A DNA stretch of 64,000 nucleotides, taken from positions 268,190 through 332,189 of the forward strand of contig JARLGU010000053.1 of NCBI GenBank assembly GCA_031292625.1, read 5' to 3'. The position numbers and the translations under genes are program-made. The stretch is from Capsulimonadaceae bacterium (GTDB lineage: Bacteria > Armatimonadota > Armatimonadia > Armatimonadales > Capsulimonadaceae). Below are positions 28,621 to 41,182 of the stretch, one piece after another (position 1 is the stretch's first letter; every line of letters begins with the position of its first letter). Under the pieces are notes generated by a model, which saw only the letters and a program-made list of their open reading frames with translations, searched no databases and was not told the DNA's origin.

Positions 28621-28788
28621 ATGCTACTGCTATGCGAGATCTTTCTCGGCGTAAGTGTACAACTTCTGTTGATCTTCGCGTTAGGAGAGTTCCTAATTCC
28701 GCGCGAACCGTCCGCGTTACGTAAGATTGACGTTCGACGCCTGGATCCTGCCGCCAAGGCACGTCTTGCTTGCGCATCGAACGTTTAG
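28621..28788 (+). CDS. Small single-pass membrane protein
   Basis: A 55-residue frame starting at ATG 28621 has a GGAGG site at a slightly long spacing and one hydrophobic segment (LLLCEIFLGVSVQLLLIFAL), followed by a charged tail. No homologue is recognised. It could be a real small protein or chance coding; nothing around it helps decide. Confidence 0.4.
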   Translation: MLLLCEIFLGVSVQLLLIFALGEFLIPREPSALRKIDVRRLDPAAKARLACASNV

Positions 28789-28860
28789 AACGGTGCGCCG
28801 CTTCGGGAAACGAAAGGTAAGAGAACGAGCACGGAAACTCGAAGAAGGTGTGTCATTAAG

Positions 28861-29101
28861 GTGCGTTGCGAGAAAGATCTAGGACGGCTCGTGCCGCCGG
28901 GGCATTTTTTCGCTCACGCCTCGTTCACGGCATCGAACGGCAAGGCAGCGTCAACATGCGTACGGCCTCTTGCCGCCAGCGTCCGATCCCAACACCTATC
29001 GTGAAGCCGTGAACGCTCTGCCGACCATTTTTCAAAAACGGCCACGGCGGCCGTGAAGCCGTCTTACAAGACCTCTCGATCCATTACATACGCTTTCAGA
29101 G
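28861..29101 (+). repeat. Near-complete copy of the dispersed intergenic repeat
   Basis: Same block order as the 21198 copy: GTGCGTTGCGAGAAAGATC, GGACGGCTCGTGCCGCCGGG, CCTCGTTCACGGCATCGAAC, TGCCGCCAGCGTCCGATCCC, CAAAAACGGCCACGGCGGCC and AAGCCGTCTTACAAGACCTC, with the ACGCTTTCAGAG tail. The region before the esterase gene otherwise holds only degenerate sequence. Confidence 0.8.
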
Positions 29102-29644
29102 ATCCATCTCCCGCTCCGGCAGACGCGAACTATGCTGACGCTCTGTTCAAATCGATACGCCTCCGCAGGAGGATGGGGCTATCTTGCCTCAGGCCGGCCC
29201 CGGTTGCCCGGCTTCTTTATGTGCGGCTGGCCTTCGAGCGAGTGGCTCACGAGCGAGCGCCGCCCACTGTCCGAAAAAGTCCGATGGGTGGAATGTGGAA
29301 TAATGATAATAGAGTATGTCACGCGCGCGTTTGCGTTACGCCACGCCGAGAGCCCCTTCCGGGTTTAAACACTCTTAGGCGATGTGAAGCGGCGTGCAAA
29401 GGAAATCCACATTGAGTTTCGCCCAGAAGGCCAGCCGGGAACGCACGAGTTTCTACGGCTGCCCAGGTACTGGCAGCACGTTGCCCGCACGATTGTTCAC
29501 CTATTTAAATGACGGCGAGCCCTCTGCCGTATGGCTTAAGAGCAAGCGCCGAATGCTGGATGAGAAGGAATTGTGGCGAGGCGGCAGTTAGCGCTCCCCG
29601 CCCTTCTCGTTCCGCGGTCCCTATTGTTCGAAGGATTGAGGAAC
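29102..29644. other. Degenerate region with two related protein-like fragments
   Basis: Two short frames, around 29200-29300 and 29480-29590, each encode a similar pattern ending W-L-x-S-x-R-R-x-L-x-E-K...W. Neither has a start with a ribosome binding site, and both are interrupted. They look like decayed copies of one gene. Confidence 0.4.
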
Positions 29645-31249
29645 ATGAAGCGACACGTCAATTCGCGGATCGCCGGAGCTTTTGTTCCGGCGATCCTTGC
29701 AATGTTCTTGACAATACTTGGACCAAATCCGCTTATGGCTGCACAAAACAATCCTGTTCGAATCGAATCTGGCATGGTCTCCGGTGAACTGGGCCGGGAC
29801 CGTACCATTATGGTCTACAAAGGAATCCCTTACGCTGCTCCCCCCATCGGGGAGCTCCGATGGCGCGCGCCCGAGCCGCCGCTGCCGTGGCACGGCGTCC
29901 GCGATGCCACGCAATTCGGCAAAATCTGCCCACAGACGCAGCGCGATCCGGCGCTGCCGATGAGCGAAGACTGTCTGAACCTGAATATCTGGACGCGAGC
30001 AAACTCCGCGAAGGAGCGACGGCCAGTGCTCGTCTGGTTCTACGGCGGCCGCTTCGTCGGCGGCTACGGCTCGGATCCGCGCTACGACGGCGAAGGACTT
30101 GCGCGCAAGGGGCTGGTTGTGGTGACGATGAACTACCGGACCGGCGTCTTCGGCTTTCTGGCAACCCCCGAGCTGAGCAAGGAATCCGGCCACGACGCAT
30201 CAGGCAATTACGGGCTCCTCGACCAGATCGCTTGCCTCCGCTGGGTGCACGAAAACATCGCCGCGTTCGGCGGGGATCCGAAGCGCGTCACGATCGCCGG
30301 CCAGTCCGCCGGCGCGGCGTCCGTCTTGCTCCTGTGCGACTCTCCCCTCGCGAAAGGCCTGTTCCAGCGAGCGATCGCCGAGAGCGGCGCACGATACCCA
30401 AACGATCCGTTGCTCGCCAGCCTCGCGACTTCCTGGCGGCCACTCAAGGACGCCGAATGCGCGGGCATCGATTACGCCGAGGCGCACGGCGCTCACTCAC
30501 TGGAGAATCTGCGCGCTCTATCCTGCGAGAAGCTGCTTGTAGGCAATAACGCCAACGACGAGAAAGTGAGCGGATCTCCGCCGCTCTTCCGCCCGGTTGT
30601 CGACGGCTGGGTGATCCCTCTCGACTACAGCCAGACTTATGCCAGGGGCGTGCAGAGCGACGTGCCCTTGCTGACCGGCAACAACCTGGATGAAAGCGGC
30701 GCATCCCCGCAGCCCGATATCACGCTCGAAGACTATCGGAGCGCGGCAAGGCTGAAATACGGCAAGCTGGCTGAAGAGTTTTTGAGCCTCTATCCAGCGT
30801 CATCGGCCTATGAGGCTGGACTTGCAGTGAGCGCCGCCGCGCGCGACGCGTCACGGGTTTCCACCTTCCTGTGGGCGAAGGAGTGGAAGAAGGCTTCGAC
30901 GAGCCCGGTGTTCACATATTTCTGGACGCATGCGCCGCCAGGACCGGATCACGACAAAATGGGCGCGTTCCACGGGTCGGAAATCAACTACGTGTTCAGC
31001 AATCTCTACTCCAGCGATCGCCCATGGGCGGATGAAGACTGGAGGATCGCCGCCCTGATGTCGACGTATTGGGCCAACTTCGCGGCGAACGGAGACCCCA
31101 ACGGCAAGGGCAACCCGCTCTGGGCGTCCTTCGATCCGATGTCGCACACAACCATGGAGGTGGGCGACAAGTTCGGTCCGATCCCGATATCGGACGATGC
31201 CAGGATCGACTTCCTCAAGCGATTCTTCAAGACCCAGGACGCCTGGTGA
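29645..31249 (+). CDS. Secreted type-B carboxylesterase
   Basis: The 534-residue alpha/beta hydrolase belongs to the carboxylesterase type B family. A signal peptide is present (MKRHVNSRIAGAFVPAILAM, cleavage near AQN). Conserved elements in order: GIPYAAPPIGELRWRAPEPP, SEDCLNLNIW, the oxyanion strand VLVWFYGGRFVGGYG (GGRF rather than GGGF), nucleophile GQSAGAASVLL, a Glu in NLDESG and a His in FHGSEINYVF completing the triad. The ATG at 29645 has a GAGGAAC site; the frame runs further upstream without one. It probably hydrolyses ester-linked substituents outside the cytoplasm, perhaps on plant polymers; substrate unknown. It converges on a GH2 gene. Confidence 0.9.
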   Translation: MKRHVNSRIAGAFVPAILAMFLTILGPNPLMAAQNNPVRIESGMVSGELGRDRTIMVYKGIPYAAPPIGELRWRAPEPPLPWHGVRDATQFGKICPQTQRDPALPMSEDCLNLNIWTRANSAKERRPVLVWFYGGRFVGGYGSDPRYDGEGLARKGLVVVTMNYRTGVFGFLATPELSKESGHDASGNYGLLDQIACLRWVHENIAAFGGDPKRVTIAGQSAGAASVLLLCDSPLAKGLFQRAIAESGARYPNDPLLASLATSWRPLKDAECAGIDYAEAHGAHSLENLRALSCEKLLVGNNANDEKVSGSPPLFRPVVDGWVIPLDYSQTYARGVQSDVPLLTGNNLDESGASPQPDITLEDYRSAARLKYGKLAEEFLSLYPASSAYEAGLAVSAAARDASRVSTFLWAKEWKKASTSPVFTYFWTHAPPGPDHDKMGAFHGSEINYVFSNLYSSDRPWADEDWRIAALMSTYWANFAANGDPNGKGNPLWASFDPMSHTTMEVGDKFGPIPISDDARIDFLKRFFKTQDAW

Positions 31250-31297
31250 CGATCTCGATAGATCTCACAGCCGGAGATCTATTGCACAACCAGCCCA

Positions 31298-31332
31298 TGC
31301 CTCGCCCAGCGCAGTATCCGCTGGGCGAGGCA
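31298..31332. terminator. Bidirectional hairpin between esterase and GH2 gene
   Basis: A perfect 14-base stem (TGCCTCGCCCAGCG with CGCTGGGCGAGGCA) and seven-base loop lies midway between the two converging genes. No T-run follows on either strand, so it may act with Rho or only protect 3' ends. Confidence 0.6.
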
Positions 31333-31375
31333 GTGCGCATAGGCGTTTCGCCTAATCTCCAACGATAGAGAACGG

Positions 31376-35405
<4,030 letters not shown>

Positions 35406-36326
35406 TTACTTGACGTCATCCCCTTCGGTTTCTTTCGCGAACGATCCTTTGGCCGCAATAATATCTGCTGGAGACAATCCTCTCTCCTTTGCGACTTCCA
35501 GCCACTCGCGAGCAGCTGCGGGAAGTCGGTCAAGTATTTCCTTACCGAAAAGTACCTCGTCGACAAAGCCCATATGAAGCATGTCTATGATTCTGCAAAG
35601 GTAAGATTTTCCTTGGATCCACCAAGTTCTATACGCATCAACCATAAGGAGGTGCTGTACGCGGAGATCGGTTTCGCCACTAGCGTGTAGTTCGGCCAGT
35701 TCCAGGCCGTCAAGTTGGGTTTCGTAAACCCCGTCGGCGATTCTGCTGCCAAAAGTAGTCGTGAAGTAGTATTCCTTGATTTCCCAGATCGCGATTGGGT
35801 TGATTGCTGACGGAAACGCCCCGTCCACCCGTCTGGAGAGGGTACGAACCGGCTTACCATTATGAGTCACGCTTGTTAAGGCGTGGGGATCGAAGTTACA
35901 GTCGAATCCAAGCGTGTTTTCCGCGACTAATGTGTTAATAATGCCAGTGAGATACGCGTAAGTTTTTTTGGGACCCTTCTGCTTATTCATTGGAAGTGGG
36001 CAGGGGACCGTTGCTTTACACCGAACCCTGTCAAAGACGTCTTTAGCCTCTTCTACCGCCATAAGTTGGTGCTGGACAAAATTGTTGAGAACATCAGCGC
36101 GGTACCGGTAGTACGCAAGAATTTGATCTGCCTCCGCTGTAGGATTACTATCTTTGGAAATCAAATGATCTGTTGCAAGGCTGAGTGCAGTCATCGCACG
36201 CGCGATTTCCGCCAATGTTGGGACGCGCACTTGCCCCTTAGAGGTATATCCGCACACTTGACTGACAGTCCGAATATGCGCCCAAAAACTTAATGGCAGG
36301 CCAACAAATCGGGGATCAGGTTTCAT
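35406..36326 (-). CDS. Putative type II restriction endonuclease
   Basis: The 306-residue protein is a probable PD-(D/E)XK nuclease: RRVDGAFPSAINPIAIWEIK gives the Asp and the E-x-K of the active site, followed by a conserved YYFTTTFGSRIADGVYETQL segment and further alpha/beta structure. An N-terminal helical half (about 1-130) may hold the recognition domain. The start overlaps the XRE controller gene by four bases (ATGA), and the divergent gene is an adenine methylase, so the three form a type II restriction-modification system. Recognition sequence unknown. The local AT-richness and rare codons relative to neighbours suggest recent transfer. Confidence 0.72.
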   Translation of the reverse strand: MKPDPRFVGLPLSFWAHIRTVSQVCGYTSKGQVRVPTLAEIARAMTALSLATDHLISKDSNPTAEADQILAYYRYRADVLNNFVQHQLMAVEEAKDVFDRVRCKATVPCPLPMNKQKGPKKTYAYLTGIINTLVAENTLGFDCNFDPHALTSVTHNGKPVRTLSRRVDGAFPSAINPIAIWEIKEYYFTTTFGSRIADGVYETQLDGLELAELHASGETDLRVQHLLMVDAYRTWWIQGKSYLCRIIDMLHMGFVDEVLFGKEILDRLPAAAREWLEVAKERGLSPADIIAAKGSFAKETEGDDVK

Positions 36327-36565
36327 TGGAGCTTCGATTCAAGTTGAGTTACTATGGCAGCGAGCGTTGTGTTCAGGGCAGTACATATTTGGCGCAATTC
36401 GAATAGGTCGAGTTTACGCTCACCGATTTCGTATTTGGCGACATAGGACGGGGGAACTTCGAGGCGCTCGGCTAGCTGCCGCTGCGTAAGCCCGGAGTTT
36501 GAACGTAAATCGCGCAGCAATTGCTGCAAAGCTTTACGGCCTTGAATATGTGAGCTTGGTCGCAT
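36323..36565 (-). CDS. XRE-type controller protein of the restriction-modification system
   Basis: The 80-residue protein is a single helix-turn-helix domain: ALQQLLRDLRSNSGLTQRQL, then AERLEVPPSYVAKYEIGERK and LDLFELRQICTAL, the standard Cro/C-protein fold. Length fits restriction-modification C proteins. A -35-like TTGGGA and CATACT (18-base spacer) end only a few bases before the ATG at 36565, suggesting leaderless translation, as in several C genes; an ATG nine codons upstream is possible. It overlaps the endonuclease gene by four bases, so the nuclease is made only after the controller. Confidence 0.8.
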   Translation of the reverse strand: MRPSSHIQGRKALQQLLRDLRSNSGLTQRQLAERLEVPPSYVAKYEIGERKLDLFELRQICTALNTTLAAIVTQLESKLQ

Positions 36566-36613
36566 GTGCAAAGTATGGCAGAATAAATCCATTGCTCCCA
36601 AATCAGGAGCGGA

Positions 36614-36626
36614 TTAGGTATACTAA
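36614..36626. promoter_or_regulatory. Candidate controller-protein box TTAG-GTATA-CTAA
   Basis: A perfect inverted repeat lies between the divergent controller and methylase genes, where C-protein operators (C-boxes) are found. Confidence 0.4.
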
Positions 36627-36665
36627 GCTCGGTGATAACCTCAGGTCTTGGTGAAGGGATTTCGG

Positions 36666-37547
36666 ATGTCAACCCAACTTGCATTGTTTGAAGCATATGA
36701 AGTGTGCAAGCCCAATGCGCCTAAAGGGCAATTATTGAAGTGGATCGGCAATAAGCAACGATTTGCAGAGGAAATTGTCAGCATGTTCCCAGCTGGATAC
36801 CGCCGCTATCATGAGCCGTTCCTTGGGAGCGGCGCGGTTCTAGCAACTCTCTCTCCGGAAGAAGCGACGGCCTCAGACACCTTTGGCCCGCTAATGGAGA
36901 TTTGGGCAGCGTTAAAAGACGCGCCTGAAACGCTGTACGAATGGTATAGGGAGAGATGGGAGTTGACGCGCGAAAATAAGCGTCAAGGATATGAACGAAT
37001 AAAAGCGTCCTATAACGAACGGCCAAATGGAGCGGACCTTCTTTTTTTATGCCGTTCTTGCTATGGAGGGGTGGTGCGATTTCGTAAGGCCGACGGGTAC
37101 ATGTCTACACCCGTTGGCATACATAATCCGATCAAGCCAGATAGCTTTGCTACACGTGTGAATGAATGGCATCGTCGTGTCCAGGGAACCACGTTTTTAC
37201 ATCGTCCGTACGAATTGACCATGTCTGAGGCAAGAAGAGGCGATCTGGTCTATTGTGACCCGCCGTATTCGTACTCACAATCTATTTTATACGGTGCTCA
37301 GGAGTTTAGTTTAGAAAGCCTTATGGCTTCCATTGCTGACTGCAAGAACCGAGGAGTTCACGTGGCACTAAGTATTGATGGACGGAAAAAATCGGGTGCA
37401 TTAGATTGTGAACTGGACATTCCGGATGGTCTATTTGAGCGCGAATTGTATATTGAGTGTGGCCGATCAATGTTAAAACGATTTCAGATGGAGGGGCATT
37501 CCCTTGAAGAGGAACATGTGGCAGACCGCCTCTTGCTTACTTTCTGA
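36666..37547 (+). CDS. DNA adenine methyltransferase (D12 class)
   Basis: The 293-residue protein is an N6-adenine methyltransferase of the Dam/D12 class. Motif X/I: LLKWIGNKQRFAEEIVSMFP and YHEPFLGSGAVLATL; catalytic motif IV: LVYCDPPYSYSQSILY. FLCRSCYGGVVRFRKADGYM corresponds to the target recognition region of this class. GAAGGGA precedes the ATG at 36666. It protects host DNA from the divergent endonuclease; the target is an adenine site, sequence not predictable. Codon usage is as AT-rich as the endonuclease, unlike the flanking genes. Confidence 0.93.
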   Translation: MSTQLALFEAYEVCKPNAPKGQLLKWIGNKQRFAEEIVSMFPAGYRRYHEPFLGSGAVLATLSPEEATASDTFGPLMEIWAALKDAPETLYEWYRERWELTRENKRQGYERIKASYNERPNGADLLFLCRSCYGGVVRFRKADGYMSTPVGIHNPIKPDSFATRVNEWHRRVQGTTFLHRPYELTMSEARRGDLVYCDPPYSYSQSILYGAQEFSLESLMASIADCKNRGVHVALSIDGRKKSGALDCELDIPDGLFERELYIECGRSMLKRFQMEGHSLEEEHVADRLLLTF

Positions 37548-38224
37548 AACAATGTGGATGCTCAACGGCTAATCCAGGACATCTTCGGCAGCTCTAACCT
37601 GCTGGACCGCCGATCGTATACCTTGGTCGTCCAGCTATCGGCACGGTCGGCGATTTGCTACGCAGATCCGGAACGCTGGCGCTTGAAGTGTGTCAAGTCA
37701 GCAATTTAGAGTACACCGACGGATCCAATCTTTGCTCTTCAGAATGTCCAAGATAGTGTAGCTACATGCATCAATCTGTACTGACACGGAGTAGCTTATC
37801 AACTTGTAACGCAAGCATCTTCATCTACGCTGTCGTCGCAGAACGCGAGACTGCCGCCCACAGCGTGTACTTTGCCTTCGGATGGCTTGCCGCGGTTCTC
37901 ACAATTCACGACGTTCGCACCGCATTCTTGACATCATTAACAATAACGCAATGCGCCGAGCACCCAATGCAAGTCGCGGCACGCTCGCAATACAACGGCC
38001 CCCCGGCGATCATGCAGGGGGCCGTTGGGCTGCGTCATATGAACCTTAGGCACAATATCAAATCGCCTCGTACTACGGCTCCTCCATGCAATAGAGCCGA
38101 GCAATACGCATAAAGAATTCGGAGCCCCCTCTGGCCAGCCCTTCGGCGCTCTCAGGGCGGTGAGCTTGTCGAACCGGCGGGCCATTTTTCGTGCACCGAA
38201 GACGGCGATTTTGTCGCAAGCAGC
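37548..38224. other. Intergenic region with a strong hairpin
   Basis: No gene is supported here. CAACGGCCCCC and GGGGGCCGTTG (37993-38027) form a perfect 11-base stem with a 13-base loop. A GAGCTTGTCGAACC-type motif occurs near 38170. A 115-codon plus-strand frame (37766-38113) has no recognisable features. Confidence 0.55.
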
Positions 38225-38880
38225 TGGCTGTGATTAAGCTGGAGCGAAGCGACCAAGAAAAAATGCCCCGGCGGCATGAGCCGTCCTGAATCTTTCTCGC
38301 AACGCCGATCAATCAATGACTCGCTTTCTCAGCTGCCCTTCAAGACGGCTCCCCGGCCGCCGTGGCCGTTTTTGGGAAAGGGTCGGCACAGCGCTTTCAC
38401 TGCTTAACGATGTGCGGTGGAATCGTACGATGGCGGCAAAACGATGTGCGCGTGTTGACGAGGCATTGTCAATCACCGCCGTGAACGAGGCGCGGGCAAG
38501 ACCGGTCCGAGACCGGCGGACGATGGCGGCAAAGGGCCGTACGCGTGTTGACGAAGCATTGTCAATCACCGCAGTGAACGAGGCGCGGGCAAAAAAATGC
38601 CCCGGCGGCACGAGCCGTCCTGAATCTTTCTCGCAACGCCGATTGATGGCTCGCTTTCTCAGCTGCCCTTTAAGACGGCTCCCCGGCCGCCGTGGCCGTT
38701 TTTGGGAAAGGGTCGGCACAGCGCTTTCACTGCTTCACGATGTGCGGTGGAATCGGACGATGGCGGCAAAAGGCCGTGCGCGGGTTGACGAAGCATTGTC
38801 GATCGACGCCGTGAACGAGGCGCGAGCAAAAAAATGCCCCGGCGGCATGAGCCGTCCTGAATCTTGTCCGCGACATGCCA
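38225..38880 (-). repeat. Tandem cluster of three repeat copies
   Basis: Read on the minus strand, the head GATTCAGGACGGCTCATGCC starts near 38860, 38622 and 38288 in succession. The first copy is complete through AAAAACGGCCACGGCGGCCG and GGAGCCGTCTTAAAGGGCAG, and leads via CAATCGGCGTTGCGAGAAAG into the second. The second contains an extra segment of about 96 bases bearing a CCGGTC/GACCGG palindrome, also present in the 10.2-kb copy. The third is a head fragment. Long open frames on both strands here are by-products of the repeats. Confidence 0.82.
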
Positions 38881-39044
38881 GTTAAGAACACACAATCTGA
38901 GGTTCTCTAAGGGACAGGGAGATCTCTATATCGCTTCTAAGCGCAACCTATCATTCCAAATCCGTGCGGCGGGGTAGAAGTTTCTCCGGATCATGGGTAA
39001 ACCCATTCAAGTGGTTGTATGATTGCGGGAGGGAGGGCGTATTC

Positions 39045-40130
39045 GTGACAGCACAATGCTATCTGCAAGAGCAATTTGATCGCCGGGGAGCAAGGATCGT
39101 CTTAAATGGCGATCATCCCTGGGATATTCAAGTTCGCGATTGGCCTCGCATGGCTGCCGCGTTTCTTCGGGGAACGATCGGCTTGGGCGAAGCCTACATG
39201 GACGGCGTCTGGGAGTGCGATAATCTCGACGAGCTATTTTACCGGCTTGCCGGAGCGCCTTTCCCAACATTGGCGGGACTTGGGGTGCAAACCGCCGCTC
39301 TGATGCGTATGGGACGTCGCCGGAATGCATTCCGTGTCGGCGAGGCGCATTATGATCTCGGCAACGACATTTATGCCGCAATGCTCGACCGGCGGATGAC
39401 TTATAGCTGCGCGTACTGGGACAACGGAGCGCGCAACCTCGATCAAGCGCAGGAGGATAAGCTCGAGCTAATTGCCCGCAAACTAGACCTCCGTCCCAAC
39501 ATGCGCGTGCTCGACATCGGTAGTGGCTGGGGCAGCCTGGCCGGATACCTCGCCGAGAAGTATCGCGTCACAGTGACGGGTCTCACGGTCAGCAAGGAGC
39601 AGGCGGCGTTCGCGAATGACCGGTATGCCGGCGCCGGAGTTAGGACGCTAGTGGAAGACTACAGGGACCACGTGCCGCCAGTTCCCTACGATCGAATCGT
39701 CTCCGTCGGAATGTTCGAACATGTCGGCGTGACCGCCTACCGCGCGTTCTTCCAGAACGCCGCGAGGATCCTCGCCCGCGATGGATTGCTCCTCGTACAC
39801 ACGATTGGCAACTCGCGAAAGCGAGACCGCCCCGATCCCTGGGTCGCCAAGTACATTTTCCCGAATTCCGCCATACCCGACCCCGTCGATATCGCATCCG
39901 CGTCGCGTGGACTGTTTCGCCTCAAACATGCGGAAGACATCGGCGGCCGCAACTATTGGCGAACGCTCATCTGTTGGCTGAATAACTTCGATGCCGCGTA
40001 TCCATCGCTCGACCACAACCGATACCATGAACGATTCCGGCGCATGTGGCGCCTTTATCTTGGAGGGGCCGCCGGGAACATGCGAGCCGGCTTGATGGAT
40101 GTGTGGCAATTTCTGTACACGAAGCTATAA
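39045..40130 (+). CDS. Cyclopropane-fatty-acyl-phospholipid synthase family protein
   Basis: The 361-residue SAM-dependent methyltransferase adds a methylene bridge to unsaturated fatty acids in membrane phospholipids, toughening the membrane. Motifs: N-terminal lipid-facing region with GTIGLGEAYMDGVWECDNLD, then EAHYDLGNDIYAAMLDRRMT, YSCAYWDNG, SAM-binding VLDIGSGWGSLAGYLAEKY and VSVGMFEHVG near the bicarbonate/active site. A GTG start (39045) is chosen for its GGGAGGGAGGG site; the frame could begin 27 codons earlier without one. Transcribed alone after the repeat cluster; hemolysin-III-like gene follows. Confidence 0.93.
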   Translation: MTAQCYLQEQFDRRGARIVLNGDHPWDIQVRDWPRMAAAFLRGTIGLGEAYMDGVWECDNLDELFYRLAGAPFPTLAGLGVQTAALMRMGRRRNAFRVGEAHYDLGNDIYAAMLDRRMTYSCAYWDNGARNLDQAQEDKLELIARKLDLRPNMRVLDIGSGWGSLAGYLAEKYRVTVTGLTVSKEQAAFANDRYAGAGVRTLVEDYRDHVPPVPYDRIVSVGMFEHVGVTAYRAFFQNAARILARDGLLLVHTIGNSRKRDRPDPWVAKYIFPNSAIPDPVDIASASRGLFRLKHAEDIGGRNYWRTLICWLNNFDAAYPSLDHNRYHERFRRMWRLYLGGAAGNMRAGLMDVWQFLYTKL

Positions 40131-40192
40131 TTAAATATTTCCGTGTTTGTAGATAAATCACATTGACGGTATTACCATTTATATGGTAATAC

Positions 40193-40861
40193 ATGAATAT
40201 GTGGACTAAAGCAAATTGCACGCCTCTTCGCGATCCGTTTTGCGCCCTGTCGCATCTGACCGGCGCTCTCTGCGCGCTGGTCGGCACGGGCGCGCTGCTT
40301 GTTTCGGCTCATGGCGCTCCGCTGCCGTCGGCCGCGTACCTGGTTTACGGGTTAAGCATGGTGGCGCTGTTCTTGGCGAGCGCATTTCATCATGCATCGC
40401 CGCTTAGAGGACGGCTAGCCGAGCGGCTTCTGCGGCTCGATCACAGCGCAATCTACCTGCTGATTGCTGGCACCTACACGCCGATTTGTCTGGTGACGCT
40501 TAAGGGGGCGCTTGGATACCACACGTTGTTGGCGGAGTATCTGCTGGCCGCGATTGGGATCGTCCTGACCAATCTCTGGAAAGATGCTCCTGGTTGGATC
40601 AGGATCGCGCTCTACCTTTCCATGGGGTGGATTCTGGCAATCTCCATCGGCCCGTTGCGTGCGGCGCTCGCTCCGATGGGCGTCGACTGGATCGTAATCG
40701 GCGGGCTTTGCTATACGATCGGCTGTCTTGTGTACGTCGGAAACTTTCCGCACCTTGCTCCGGGCAAGTTTTCCGCGCACGACTTGTGGCATGTCTTCGT
40801 GCTTGCCGGTTGCGCGTGCCACTACATCGCGATTTTCCGCTACATTGCGTTGGCATCGTAA
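40193..40861 (+). CDS. Hemolysin III/PAQR family membrane protein
   Basis: A 222-residue protein with seven predicted membrane segments. Family motifs are SAFHHASPLRGRLAERLLRL, DHSAIYLLIAGTYTPICLV and the C-terminal HDLWHVFVLAGCACHYIAI, which provide the His/Asp zinc site shared with PAQR receptors and YqfA. Bacterial members are linked to membrane lipid regulation rather than lysis, so pairing with a cyclopropane synthase makes sense. An ATG at 40193 follows AT-rich DNA with only a weak ribosome binding site. Confidence 0.88.
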   Translation: MNMWTKANCTPLRDPFCALSHLTGALCALVGTGALLVSAHGAPLPSAAYLVYGLSMVALFLASAFHHASPLRGRLAERLLRLDHSAIYLLIAGTYTPICLVTLKGALGYHTLLAEYLLAAIGIVLTNLWKDAPGWIRIALYLSMGWILAISIGPLRAALAPMGVDWIVIGGLCYTIGCLVYVGNFPHLAPGKFSAHDLWHVFVLAGCACHYIAIFRYIALAS

Positions 40862-40885
40862 TTGCGGCGGGGATTTTGGCGTAAA

Positions 40886-40936
40886 AAAAACGGCCGGGAA
40901 CGGATCGCAATCCGTCCCCGGCCGCGTTGCGTTTGA
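40886..40936 (-). terminator. Terminator of the HEPN module (repeat R1)
   Basis: On the minus strand, CGGCCGGGGACGGAT pairs with ATCCGTTCCCGGCCG (one mismatch) with loop TGCG, then TTTTTTTT. It begins two bases after the stop codon of the small partner gene. It is 48/49 identical to the terminator at 41679. Confidence 0.88.
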
Positions 40937-41182
40937 CTAAGCCGCTTTCATTGCCCGAAGCTCGTCCGCGGTGTACGTGAAGATGACGCCAGCTATGGCA
41001 GCGTCGGAACCTAGCGCGGCTCGAAGGGCGCTCCTGATTTTAGTCTGGCGATCGACCTGGTCCAAGCCTATAAATCCATCCCATACAGCGGTTCCCGTGA
41101 TACGTCCGTTGGATAGCAGCTCAAGATCAAGGTCGATGCCTGGGAATGCTTTTTCCAGAGCTGAGTTTACTTTGTCTACCAT
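40937..41182 (-). CDS. Small partner protein of the HEPN gene
   Basis: The family is not recognised. The 81-residue protein has an alpha-beta-beta-alpha pattern (KVNSALEKAFPGIDLDLELL, GRITGTAVWDGFIGLDQVDR, TKIRSALRAALGSDAAIAG, VIFTYTADELRAM) with a BolA- or acetyltransferase-like look. Its ATG overlaps the end of the HEPN gene by seven bases (ATGGTAG), so the two are translationally coupled. As the downstream member it might be an antitoxin or a regulator of the HEPN protein; this is inference from layout only. Confidence 0.65.
   Translation of the reverse strand: MVDKVNSALEKAFPGIDLDLELLSNGRITGTAVWDGFIGLDQVDRQTKIRSALRAALGSDAAIAGVIFTYTADELRAMKAA

Noticed and set aside
37766..38113. A 115-codon plus-strand frame after the methylase
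   Set aside because: No ribosome binding site, spans a strong hairpin, no domain features.
38309..38885. Long open frames on both strands (136 and 189 codons)
   Set aside because: They lie entirely inside the repeat cluster and repeat the same peptide blocks; no start with a ribosome binding site.
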